NCBI GenBank assembly: GCA_019137255.1
Contig: WPDH01000137.1
Coordinates: 310,001-374,000, forward strand
Source of the DNA: Corinectria fuckeliana
Taxonomy: Eukaryota > Ascomycota > Sordariomycetes > Hypocreales > Nectriaceae
DNA: 64,000 nucleotides
Direction: 5' to 3'
A program made the position numbers and the translations under genes. Shown piece by piece: positions 45,132 through 55,487 of this stretch. How positions within the stretch are numbered: the stretch's first letter is position 1; the number at the start of each line of letters is the position of its first letter. The notes beneath the pieces were generated by a model. That model worked only from the letters and a program-made list of their open reading frames with translations. It ran no database searches and was not told where the DNA came from.

Positions 45132-46683
45132 ATGGCTCGGAACGCAGAGGGTCAGTCCGTGTCGACTTCAACAGCTACCGCCACCACACCAAGAAAACAG
45201 CGGGAAGCCGAATCTCAGACTACCACGGCAAATAATTCTGCATCTCCCGGCACGAGCAGTGTTTGGGGCCGCACTGGCATTGGGAGGTCCTGGCTGGGCT
45301 CCTTTGTTGCAGCATCGCCTTGCTTCCTAGCGCCGCTCACATCTATATCCGTCTTCATCACACTCGCTCAATACGATGGGTCGTTTGCTTTGTTTGGAGC
45401 CGCGGCTATGGAGGAAGGTTTTTGGAATATCTGCGTCAAGTATGGCCCTCGGCTCACCCTCAAGGGCGTATTTGCCGTGGTCTGCTGGGTCGGACTGCAG
45501 GCTTTGCTCTTCCGGTACCTGCCAGGCGAGAAGCGAACCGGCCAGTACACTCCAGCTGGGTACCTTCTCTCGTACCGGATGAATGGTCTTTCGGCATGGA
45601 TCCTCACCCATGTTCTGTACGCGGGCCTCAGCTGGTTCGGAGTTTTGGATCCGGGATTCATACCTCGGAACTGGAGCAGCTTGATAGGGGCCATGAATCT
45701 GGCTGGAATTTTAATCTCGGCTTTTGCCTTTGTCAAGGCGTACGTGATGCCTACTCATCCAGAAGATCGAAAGTTCAGTGGTACGTTACCCTCCTCTGTG
45801 CACCGTCTTCATCAACGAGATGCTAAATCGAGTCTCAGCATCATCCTTTTATGACTTTTATATGGGCATCGAGTTGAATCCGAGACTCGGCGACAACTTC
45901 GACCTCAAGCTTTTTAGCAACGGTAGACCAGGCATGGTTGCTTGGACCTTGATGTAGGGATGCGACCTCCTCCCCATTAGAAGTGTTGCTGATATGTGGT
46001 TGATTAGCGACATCTCCAACATGGCATGCCAGTATCAGACCCAGCAGTACGTCGAGCCTTCGTTGATACTAATCACGATCCTTCAAACACTCTACGTGGT
46101 TGACTTTTTTGTCAATGAGTCCTGGTACCTGCGAACTATTGACATTGCCCATGACCACTATGGATTCTACCTCGCATGGGGCTGCTTCTGCTTCTTGCCC
46201 ACGACATACACTATACAAGGGCAATACCTTGGTATATACCCTAAATCTGCCTCGGCGGCCTACCTGGCTCTCTTCTTTGCCATTGGCCTTGCTGGCTACG
46301 CTGTGTTCCGATCAGCCAACAACCAGAAGGACAAAGTCCGTCGCTCCGGTGGGCAATGCCTCATCTGGGGCAAGCCCGCAGAGTACATAGTAGCTTCCTA
46401 CAAGACCTCGGACGGCAAGGAGCACAAGAGCTTGCTGCTATGCAGTGGCTGGTGGGGATGGTCGCGACATGCCAACTACGTGGGCGACTTGTTGCTGAGC
46501 TATAGTACATGCGCGTTGGTTGGCAGCACCAGAGTCGTGGTATGGATCTACGCCATCTGGATGACGATGCTGCTTGTCCATCGATGCATGCGTGACGAGA
46601 AGCGGTGTTCGGACAAGTATGGTGCTGCATGGGCGGAATACTGCAGACGTGTGCCGTGGCGGTTCATCCAAGGGATCTGGTGA
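45132..46683 (+). CDS. 7-dehydrocholesterol (delta-7 sterol) reductase-like protein, ERG4/ERG24 family
   Basis: 479-aa polytopic ER-type sterol reductase. After a Ser/Thr-rich N-terminus (about 1-45), several membrane segments lead to YDFYMGIELNPRLGDNFDLK and LFSNGRPGMVAW, the sterol-reductase GIExNPR signature. It continues with WYLRTIDIAHDHYGFYLAWG, KPAEYIVASYKTSDG, LLCSGWWGWSRHANYVGDLL (the second family signature) and HRCMRDEKRCSDKYG, ending YCRRVPWRFIQGIW. The DHDHxGFYLxWG and YTxxDG positions fit DHCR7/DWF5 better than fungal ERG24 (delta-14) or ERG4 (delta-24(28)). The predicted reaction is NADPH-dependent reduction of the sterol C7-C8 double bond. Exons: 45132-45780, 45839-45953 and 46008-46683; introns 45781-45838 and 45954-46007 (GTACGT...CAG; GTAGGG...TAG). 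Ergosterol retains the delta-7 bond, so this is an accessory activity. Tandem with a DHCR24-like gene. Confidence 0.83.
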
Positions 46684-47259
46684 GAAGGTGACGCTGTAGG
46701 GGGCTTATCCCGATACGAGCTGGCCGGCCTAAGAGATGCATCGTTGGGTAGTAGGCACTATGAGAGCACTTACGACGATAACAAGCTAGACACTGCATTG
46801 GACGAGCCTAGATGAGGGCTGGGTGTGTCCTACGTAGTACGTGTGGGAGCACTAAATACGCCCAATCAAGACGCAAAGAGAATGTCTTTCCCTTATACCT
46901 ACACCGCCCCTTAGTGCATTACTCGTGTATGCAGGTATTGAACGAGTGCATGTATGTACGACAATCTGCTTTTTCTATACGGAGTCTAGCGGTGGCTTGA
47001 TGTGGCTGTCCCCAACGAAAGACCTATACCAAAGAAAGATCATCACAGATGCGATCCGTCACCGACTATCGACGCCCTTGCATGTGGCTAGCTGGAGCTC
47101 AAGAAAAGCAATTTTACCCGCTTAAGTGTGCCATCACAACAAGTCGTTTGTAGTGCATTAGCAGAGTAGTGATCGACTTCGCTTCCGCCCAGTAGGCCTC
47201 TGTGCCTCGCTGCTCCCTTGCTGAAAGTCATCACTCATCCACCTCAAGTCACATCCTCA
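46684..47259. promoter_or_regulatory. Spacer between the delta-7 and delta-24 reductase-like genes
   Basis: About 575 bp between two plus-strand genes; it presumably holds the terminator of the first and the promoter of the second. No gene seen. Confidence 0.4.
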
Positions 47260-48807
47260 ATGGAACGCCATTCTCAAGCTGTAGACGACATTGCAGATGT
47301 TGTCCGCAGCTTCTTCAAGCTCGGCGAGTCGTACCGAGTATTCCATGGCTCATCAAACAGCACCAGGCCCCGCCACGGGTCTAACCAGAACACGGTCGAC
47401 ATCAGCATGTTGTCGAGCGTCCTGTCCGTCGATGACAAGCGACAGACTTGCCTCGTGGAGCCCAATGTCCCCATGGATCGTCTAGTCGAGGCCACCATGG
47501 CGTACGGCCTTGTGCCCCCGGTCGTCATGGAGTTTCCTGGCATCACCGCAGGAGGCGGGTTCTCAGGGACGTCGGGCGAGAGCAGCTCGTTCCGCCACGG
47601 CTTCTTCAACGAGACGCTCAATTGGGTTGAGATGGTCCTCGGCAACGGGGATATCGTCAAGACGTCACGTCTGGAGCGAGCAGATCTTTTCCACGGCGCT
47701 GCCGGGGCTGCGGGGACCCTTGGCATCACGACACTGATGGAGTTGCGTCTTGTGGAAGCAAAGAAGTTTGTCAAGACCACATACCGCAGGGTCAGCAGCA
47801 CTTCCGACGCCATCTCTGAGATCAGATGCGAGATCGAAAACCCTCATGTTGACTATGTTGATGGCATCCTCTTTTCAAGCCACCATAGCGTCATCATCAC
47901 CGGTGAATTAACCAATGTCAAACCAGCCGATTGTCCGGTGCAGACCTTCAGTCATGCCAGCGACCCGTGGTTCTATCTTCATGTGCAAGACAAAACACAA
48001 ATCCTCCCTCCCTCCGCTACTTTCACAGAGTACGTTCCGCTCAGCGAGTATCTTTTCCGCTACGACCGTGCTGGCTTCTGGGTTGGTCGCCAGGGTTACA
48101 CCTACTTCAAACTCGTCCCATTCAACAGATTCTTCCGCTGGCTGCTCGACGACTACTCGCACACCCGGACTCTATACCATGCTCTACATGCAAGTCGCAT
48201 CTCATCCCAATTCATCGTTCAAGACCTTGCCCTGCCGTATGATACAGCCGAGACATTCATCAACTGGGTCGACCGCGAGCTTGGTATCTGGCCATTGTGG
48301 CTATGTCCGTTGAAAGGATGTTCAACGCCGACTTTCCATCCAATCACCGGCAGCACGGGCACAGGACCGGGAAAGGACGCAGAGAAACGAGAATTTAGTC
48401 CGCCTGCCACATCTCAACCCATGCTCAACATCGGCGTCTGGGGCTGGGGACCTGCAGACCATGCGGATTTTGTCTGCAAGAACCGTGGTCTGGAGGACAA
48501 GCTGACAGAGCTCGGGGGGCGCAAATGGCTCTACGCACACACTTACTACCCAGAGGATGAGTTTTGGAACATATATGGCCGTTCATGGTACCAGACTCTA
48601 AGGGAAAAGTACTTTGCTACGACGTTACCGACGGTGTACGACAAGGTCAAGGTTGATGTCCAGGCAAAATGGAAGAACCGCGAGCAATGGGGGTCGTCTT
48701 GGCTGAGTACATGGCCGATTGGGGGGCTATACGGCATGTACCTAGCTACGTTGTCTGGGGACATCAGTCTACATCGTCAAGCGAAGTGGAGGTATAAGAA
48801 TGAGTAG
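47260..48807 (+). CDS. DIMINUTO/DHCR24-like delta-24 sterol reductase (FAD-linked)
   Basis: Intronless 515-aa FAD_binding_4 protein resembling DHCR24/DWF1, which reduce the sterol side-chain delta-24 bond. The N-terminal FAD domain reads YRVFHGSSNSTRP, NTVDISMLSSVL, CLVEPNVPMDRLV, PGITAGGGFSGTSGESSSFRHG, NWVEMVLGNGDIV and AAGAAGTLGITTLMELRLV, which align in order with the family. The C-terminal half has DYVDGILFSSHHSVIITGEL, SDPWFYLHV, EYVPLSEYLFRYDR, FIVQDLALPYDTAETFINW, IWPLWLCPLKG, LYAHTYYPEDEFWNIY and LREKYFATTLPTVYDKV, all typical DHCR24 segments. Start at MERHSQ (47260). DHCR24 has an N-terminal membrane anchor; here the protein starts almost directly at the FAD domain. Fungi normally make ergosterol without this enzyme, so its presence next to a delta-7 reductase-like gene is notable. 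Substrate and activity remain inference. Confidence 0.85.
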   Translation: MERHSQAVDDIADVVRSFFKLGESYRVFHGSSNSTRPRHGSNQNTVDISMLSSVLSVDDKRQTCLVEPNVPMDRLVEATMAYGLVPPVVMEFPGITAGGGFSGTSGESSSFRHGFFNETLNWVEMVLGNGDIVKTSRLERADLFHGAAGAAGTLGITTLMELRLVEAKKFVKTTYRRVSSTSDAISEIRCEIENPHVDYVDGILFSSHHSVIITGELTNVKPADCPVQTFSHASDPWFYLHVQDKTQILPPSATFTEYVPLSEYLFRYDRAGFWVGRQGYTYFKLVPFNRFFRWLLDDYSHTRTLYHALHASRISSQFIVQDLALPYDTAETFINWVDRELGIWPLWLCPLKGCSTPTFHPITGSTGTGPGKDAEKREFSPPATSQPMLNIGVWGWGPADHADFVCKNRGLEDKLTELGGRKWLYAHTYYPEDEFWNIYGRSWYQTLREKYFATTLPTVYDKVKVDVQAKWKNREQWGSSWLSTWPIGGLYGMYLATLSGDISLHRQAKWRYKNE

Positions 48808-49289
48808 TTGATAGGGCTTATCGCTCTTTTCGCGGGGACTTGAGTCGTTTCCTCGCTGTGATCTACCCTAATATTAGTAGTATGATATTTATCTCGTAAG
48901 AAAGCTAGTCATGAAATTATAAGAACACAGTACCTCACACTATTAGCGTGGCACTATTTAAGTACCAATTTGCATGTCTGTCAAGCTTCTCATATTCATC
49001 GCCATACCTATACCCAACTATCATTGTCTTACTTACTTTCTACTTGTACTCTAGACAAGAACACCGTGCGCACTTGTCTACGCAAGAGCCTCGGTTGGGC
49101 ATTAATTCCTAATCAGGTACTTGTGAGGCTAGAACTCGCCTTTCTTGCCATCTTATACTTGTGTCGTCACTACAGAAGTGGCAGTATCGGTTATCTCTAC
49201 GACCAGTCGGCAGAAACGCCGCCACTACTTGCTCTCCAACGGTAAACATCTTCGGCGTGCTATCCTCCGAGCTTGAAAAGGCTAGCATA
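48808..49289. other. Intergenic, no gene seen
   Basis: About 480 bp between the 3' ends of the DHCR24-like gene and the nuclease remnant. Short ORFs only. Confidence 0.4.
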
Positions 49290-50083
49290 ATCGCCTAGAA
49301 TTTGCCGATCTGCTTCCATGGGCGATGTTGTTGTCTTCCTCTCCATGGTGGAAAAGACGAAAAACCATCAGTGTCCCTAGATAATAATTGCAGGGACATA
49401 ACCCAGCTCTGACAATATCTCATCCCCAGTCTGCTCTTCAGACACATTCTTCTCAATAGACCAGAGAAACTTCCACTAGGCTGCATGCCAGACGCCCATC
49501 TGCAACTGTGCCATGTCCAGCTGGGCGCCAGGACGCTTGGGCGGAAAGTCGGTGTGGTTGACTGAGATCGTTGGTGTATTCTGTGCGAGGGTCTGAAGAG
49601 CTTCTGAACTGGCATCGGTGTTGTCGTAGAGGCACAAGTCAACCATTGTAGCCGACAATGAGTAAGAGAGATACTTGCGGTGTGGGCGAGACTGATGCAT
49701 GTTACAAAGTCGACGGGCTGTTCCTTGCAGTATTCTAGCTCTCTAAAGGCGCTCCGCAGGAGGCAGTGGTGTACTTCGGCCTTCCAACTCGCCTCTTCGT
49801 GGTTCTTCCTTGAGCAGCGGGCGGCGAAGTCACGAGCCAACGCTGCCTCGTCCCAGGAGGCAATGCGGCCAGGCAGAGTATCCAGGTCTTCAGACACCCT
49901 AAATTCCGATCCCCACAGCCTCGCATTCAGCCGTTTTTCGGCCAAGATGCGCATTATATGGGGCTTCCGGTCCTCGGGCAAAATTCCGATGCCGTGGTAA
50001 TCTCTGAGAGAGCGCCCACCACATCGGCTGTAACTAAAGGATCGTCGATGTTGAGCGGTCTGCAGACTAGGCCCCGTCATCAA
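49290..50083 (-). pseudogene. Decayed fungal PD-(D/E)XK nuclease-like protein
   Basis: Remnant of a lineage-specific fungal family with a PD-(D/E)XK-like domain. Recognisable pieces in order on the minus strand: YHGIGILPEDRKPHIMRILAEK, LDTLPGRIASWDEAA, EASWKAEVHHCLLRSAFRE and FVTCISLAHT. In a second frame these are followed by MVDLCLYDNTDA, TISVNHTDFPPK, and QLDMAQLQMGVWHAA followed by a stop, then (with further stops) LGYVPAII and GH-W-F. Members normally carry a strand with the catalytic Glu-x-Lys (IETK) between HTDF and the helix LDxAxLQMGVWHAAQW. Here that strand is missing and the flanks are fused (HTDFPPKRPGAQLDMAQ). Deletion, frameshift and several stops make it non-functional. These families often accompany transposon-rich accessory DNA. 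Confidence 0.7.
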
Positions 50084-51061
50084 GACGCAGACTCATCAGT
50101 TATTTCTTTGGCAATGAGGATCGTGAGTGAATGTCGCTGTATTCTGAGGGCAGGCCGGATACCGAGCTTGCCGAGGAGCTTGGGATATCCGTCACGGCTC
50201 GTGGATACAGTTCGGATCTATCAGCCTCCTATTCTTGGGCGTGCGAGGGTTCATTGCATTTGATGCTGGGGGATTGGGTTACTGCTTTCGGCTGCAGCGG
50301 AGCTTAAAGAGGCACAGTTTTCGAGCTAGGGGTGGATTCTTGAGGCATCGAACATTTTCGGCAGGGTATTGTATAACCAGTGGTGCCATCAGACCCCGTA
50401 TGCTGGAAGCCTGTCTCGATGACCAATAAGTAGAAAGATGCAGTTCGTCAAGCGGAGGCAGACGATTTTCCCCATCAAACTGGACAAACAAGTTGATCAG
50501 CCCCGTAGTCAAGGCTACCATTGATGCGGCCGGTTTCTCCGAGATATGAGCAAGCACATGCGACAACCTTGTCATACTCCTCAATCTGGATCAAGGCAAG
50601 TGAAACTACTGGGCGGTCACGGTTACCAAAGTCACGAAGATCAGCGGCTGCAGCGGCTCTGAGGCTGTCCACATTTCGTTGCGACGTTAAGTCAGAGCTG
50701 CAACAGCTTGAGTCGAGTTCTTCATTTGGCAGACCGACCCAGTTCACGTCCCAAACCAGGAGCGTCTCCAAGGAAGAGCGTGAGAGATCCTAGACATCAA
50801 TGACGCCGTCAGTTAAAGATGCGTCGCAGATCTGAAGTTTGCCATGCATCCTGGCATTGGCTGTGTGATGTTTGGCAGCAATATGGTACCGAATTGGTGA
50901 CAATCTCAGCCATCTCAAGTTAGCGAACCAACCATCATTTGCGCTGTGTGCGGAATCTTTTTGAACGGCCTTGCCGGGGGCTAAGACAAAGAAGAATCAC
51001 AGGCAGTGACATTTCAGGGCTCAGAAGACGGCACCTCAAACAGGATGTGTAGTCGGGAAAT
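50084..51061. other. Intergenic, unrecognised open frames
   Basis: About 980 bp. Two overlapping reverse-strand open stretches (50279-50584 and 50475-50771) could be decayed coding sequence, perhaps once part of the upstream nuclease gene. I recognise no domain and call no gene. Confidence 0.35.
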
Positions 51062-51920
51062 CTACCATGATTGAACCTCGCCATTCTGGGTGACAACCTT
51101 TCCAACATCCCCATCCCTTTCTCCCTCAATGACCCTCTTGATCAAATCACCTCCTAGAGAAGGATCGCCAGCACCTGCTTTCTTCAATACCTCGGGACTT
51201 CCGACGAGCCCTGTTGCCAGAAACCCTGGGCTGATGCACCACGTCTTCACGCCATCGGCCTTGAGCAGCGAATGCCAGGCCACCATGACCATGTTGAGTG
51301 CCGCCTTGCTGGAGCGGTAGGCCAACATACTAGCAATGCCCTTTTTGGGCCATCCCGTCTCGATTGCCGCGCCGAACTTGGGCACCAGTGTGGCGGAGGA
51401 ACCCTTGAGGGTAGACAGGCCCGAGGTGAGGAAGAGGAGGCGCGGGGACGTGGCCTTGAGAAGCAGCGGAATGAAGGTGGCAGTCATCACTTGCGTGCCC
51501 GAGACGTTGACGTCGTAGGTCTTGTTGAACAGACTGCGGGCGTCGGCAAGATCTTTATCAAACAGCCCATCGAAGCTCGCTCCTGCGAGGCAATGTTAGC
51601 TTGTTGGCTTCTGACCAGAGTGACTCCTACTTGCCGGCATTGTTGACAAGAACATCAAGCTTGCCAAACTTGGATTGTACCACCTCGAACGCCTTTTTGA
51701 TGGACCCATCGTCGGTGATGTCAACTTGAAGAGCTTCAATGGTGCTCTTTGTGTCTGGAATCTCCTTCTTCAGCAGGGCGATGGCGGCGTCGGCCTTGGC
51801 CGGAGTGCGGCTCCCCAGCAGGACATGGTAGGCCTTTTCAGAACGGAAGATGGCCTTGACAGCCTCGAGGCCAATCCCGGTGTTTGCTCCGGTGATGAGG
51901 ATAAGCTCTTTGTTAGCCAT
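51062..51920 (-). CDS. Short-chain dehydrogenase/reductase (SDR)
   Basis: 268-aa classical SDR. LILITGANTGIGLEAVKAI is the TGxxxGIG cofactor loop. LQVDITDDGSI is the acidic position after strand 4, and LDVLVNNAG is the NNAG motif. MTATFIPLLL and LLFLTSG (serine region) follow; then SMLAYRSSKAALNMV, which supplies YxxxK, and VKTWCISPGFLATGL. The Ser-Tyr-Lys triad is complete. Exons 51920-51635 and 51582-51062. The intron (51583-51634) uses a GC donor, GCAAGT, with a CAG acceptor, and joins NNAG|ASFDGLF in phase 1; the alternative, reading on, stops after NNAGK. Substrate not predictable; NADP preference not resolved. It lies 2.3 kb downstream of the sterol-reductase pair on the other strand, so a connection is possible but unsupported. 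Confidence 0.9.
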
Positions 51921-52690
51921 GATGGTGGTTGCGGCTGTAGTCGGACCGGTTCAGAGCAGGCAGTAAGCGAGATGTTGTAAGATCGTACAGAGATGACAAG
52001 AAGTCGGTCTATGATGGGTGCATGTGTAGCCTAATCACTGATTGAATCTAACAGATAAATGTTATATATGTGCTCGATATTCCGGACTTAAGGATTTAAG
52101 TCTTTCTAGCGCGAGAGGTAATACACAGCCGTATCCACTGACATGGTGTGTTCCGGTCGGTGGCTTTTCCGTGCAGTCCATCCATGACGAGTGCTTCCCC
52201 AGACACCTGCAAGGGTGTGAGGGACGATTGGTTCAATGCTCGCAGTGGAGATACACGCCGGCGATATGTAAGGTGCGGCCGTTGAAGCTCGCGACGCGAG
52301 ACAGAGCCGAGCCGGACAAAACTCCGGTAGATCTGCGTGCTACCTAATTAACCTACGCTGAGTGTCGTGTCAAAATACTCAGCCGCTTGAGGAAGATACG
52401 ATTCAAGCCTAGGGATATTCACAATCTACTTCCAGGTCTAGCAGTTCCTGTATGTGGCTCAACAACCACTGATTTCAGCAGTGCGCCAAGCAACTCTGTA
52501 CTCGAAGACCGTTGTCCAAAAGTAGTGAATAATTAAACGGGCTGCGGGTCGTCAATGAGTATATCTAAGCAGTATCGTCAATTCAAAAGCCATCTAGACC
52601 GACTCGAAGCCATCAACACAATTTTGAGAGCCAAAGGCTCACTGGGTTCCATTACGTAGCACTCAGAACTCGTCAAAGCCCCTCGCCGCA
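51921..52690. other. Intergenic, no gene seen
   Basis: About 770 bp between the SDR start and the 3' end of the LVIVD-repeat gene, both on the minus strand. Contains the SDR promoter. Nothing else recognised. Confidence 0.4.
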
Positions 52691-54262
52691 CTACTTTGAA
52701 GCACTGGGACATTCCTTGCCCGTCAACTTGACGACCCACGCACCACGCTCGATGGTGTTGATGAAGACATAGCCAGACTTGAAGAAGGCGTACGATGACC
52801 ACGTCCCAACAAAGGAAACCGAGCCGCCTCCTGGCAGATCATCGTCCTCGGGGTAGATGTCGAACCAGGCCGCTTCGCAGACGCCGGCTCCCGTGGGATC
52901 CTCGGGTATGGAGCGCCCGTCGAGGACGCGCAGGCCAGCTCCGTAGTGGGACTGGTAGATGTAGCGGTCGATGACATACTGGTTGTGGTCAATGGACTTT
53001 GTGGGGTGCTTGAAGTAACCCGTCTGCTTCGGGTTCTCGAGATCGCGAATGTCCCAGATGAAGGTGACGGGGAAGCCGTCGCCACCCGGGCCTTGCTCCT
53101 CTTGCTCGTCCAGCTCGTCATCAAGGACCAGGAACTCTTGGTTAGCCGTGTCGAGAACCCAGCCCTGGTGAGTGTAAGATGCGCCCTCGTAGGAGATGCG
53201 AGCGATGATGTTGGTGACGTTTGCCTTGTCCGTGACATCGTAGATGGTCAGCGTGTCCTCGTTGTACCCGTAGCAGATGTCGCGTCCTTGGTAGCGCTCG
53301 TCGGGTCCACGGTACACGAGGCACTGGGCGTCGTGCACGTAGCCATCGTCCTTTGCGCAGCCCAGAGACTCCGGGTTTGCCGGGTCGGTGAGGTCGAAGA
53401 AGTTCAGGCCCGACTGACAGTTCGGGTCGGTACGAGGCTGCCCGCCAACAGCGGCGGCGTACTTGAGCTCCTCGTTGACCACGACGTTGTGGGCTCGGCC
53501 AAGGGGCAGAAGCGCGCTGAAATGGCTGGTCAGGTCGGCTTTGGCATCGAAAGTGACGGGCTCCTTGGGGTCAATGTCCAGCAGCTTCTCAAGGTCAAAG
53601 ATCTGGATGCCGTGGTCGACGGCTTCCGAGCCGATGATGGCGTAGTTCTTGTATGTGCGGATCTCGCGCCACTGGGAGGGCGAAGAGTACTCAGGTAGAC
53701 GGCCAAGATAGACGAGCTGGCCTTTCTCGCTGATCTCGGCGAAGGCGGTGCCGTCGTATTGGCCGATGGCGACGAATTCACGGCCATCATCCGAGGTCCA
53801 TCCCCACGAGGAAGAACCGCGGCCTCCGGGACTTCCTAGTGCGGCATGGCTGACAAAGTTGTACAGGTCAACCTATATCCAGGACAAAGAGTCAGTCAGA
53901 TTCGACGCGTAATAAGGGGGCTCTACAGACATTATGGCACTTGAAAGTGTTGTTCCGGTCGCCTTGGATGGCCTCAGCCCACCCATCAACGCAAGCAGTA
54001 TATCCCAGCTCGGGGTACTGCTCGCTTGCAAACGCTCCCGCCTCTTCCTGGCGCTCCCACTCGGCCTGGTTTTCACACGAGTTAGCCTTGACCTCAGAGC
54101 GCTGAATTTCGTACGAACATTCTTGAGGGCCATTAGCCTGTTGTGGGTGACTCCCGAGTCGTACAGCTCTGCCGCTGCAGTTTCGTCCGGTTTGATTTCC
54201 TTGGCATGGGACCAGGATGCCACAGCGGCCATGGCGCCGAGATAGACGGCGACACGAACCAT
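52691..54262 (-). CDS. Secreted LVIVD-repeat (choice-of-anchor-B-like) protein
   Basis: 486-aa protein with a signal peptide (MVRVAVYLGAMAAVASWSHA, cleavage probably after SHA). The mature part has a short N-terminal region ending AEAIQGDRNNTFKCHN. It is followed by beta-propeller-like LVIVD repeats: FVAIGQYDGTAFAEIS, YAIIGSEAVDHGIQIFDL, GLNFFDLTDPANPESLG, LTIYDVTDKANVT, TFIWDIRDLENP, GLRVLDGRSIP and GYVFINTIERGAWVVKL. HNVVVNEELKYAAAVGG and THQGWVLDTANQEFLVLDDELDE are further family positions. Exons: 54262-54119, 54065-53931 and 53872-52691. Introns: 54066-54118 (donor GTTCGT, weak; branch GCTAAC; acceptor CAG) and 53873-53930 (GTCTGT...TAG); phases are 0 and the joins LMALKN|AEWER and CHN|VDLYNF are family-like. 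Extracellular or wall-associated; function unknown. Confidence 0.85.
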
Positions 54263-55487
54263 GGTGAAGATGGTACAGAACAAGGGGATGGCTTGGAAGA
54301 GGTGGTGGATGGATGGTAGGAGGCGATGGGCAAACCACACAGGTGGGAGAGAAGCAACCACTTCTTATAGACTCGTCGATACGAGCTACGGAGAAGGGAA
54401 ACGTGCCAAGGTCTTTTCAACGGAGGTTTACCAAAAGAGAAGCAGGTTGTAAATTCAGACTCCGATCCGGGTTTCCGATCCGGGCTTACCAATGGAGATG
54501 CATCTACAATTAGAAATTGGGTCGCCTGCATCACGGCATAGTGCCTCAGCAATCGTATCTCAGGAGACAGCCAATCAGCAGCCATCCAAGGCAGCAGTCG
54601 GGTTCGGCAATCAATTAACCTCCATCTTGGTTACATGGGGCGAGTTTATCTTGGCGGGAAAGGCGGCCGAAAGTGGAATGTGCTTAAATATAAGCATACT
54701 GGTATAGTGCCAAGCTCCTAGACGGGCAATGAACTGCAATTGTCCTTTCTGGGGTTGCACCCTGGCACTCGGCTCGACTCCTCGTTTAGGAAGGTTCATA
54801 GATTTCTTCGGTGATAACCCGCATAGTACCGACTGACGCAACAATCGACTGCAAAAGTTCGTCTTGGTATGAGAGAGCCAAGCTTCTATTAATTGCCTCA
54901 GCTCTGTTCGTGTCTCATCTATCTACGGAACTTACTGTGCCGTTTAGTTGACTACCGCTTTGCGAGCTACTCGAAGAATCGATTCATGGAAATGCAGGGT
55001 ATGCTAACTCTAGACCATGATTCAGTTGGGCACAGAACATTACTCTACTTGAAACCAATGAGACGATAGATTCGAGCCTGGAAAGCACCACAGTTCCTAC
55101 GCATCCCAGCGAGCGCCACAAACGGCGACTTGTCTACGATGGGATGGCGTAGTATAGCACAACTAGGACTAAAATCGACTCGCATAGCCTACTAAGAGAA
55201 GTTGCGTCTAAATCTGAGTAGGCTAGCAGTCAATGCACTATTGACTATCTTTAAAGGCGACATCCAACGCTGACTGGCACTCGCTTTCCAATTCCAGGTC
55301 AGCTATAGGCTATTCGCTCGTACCCTAGCTAGTACAGTGTCCCATTTCATCGCGTCATCACCTTCATCTTCGTCTCCATCCGCCCTTCCGGCCCACTTGG
55401 CCCAAAAGGTCCTCTCGAGACCCCCCATCGAAACAACACCACCTACCTAGCCGAGCCTCGCAAGCCACGTCCCGTATTTCTAGAAGC
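54263..55487. other. Intergenic, no gene seen
   Basis: About 1.2 kb upstream of the LVIVD-repeat gene. Short ORFs, no domain character; a direct repeat TCCGATCCGGGTTTCCGATC lies near 54462-54481. Confidence 0.4.
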
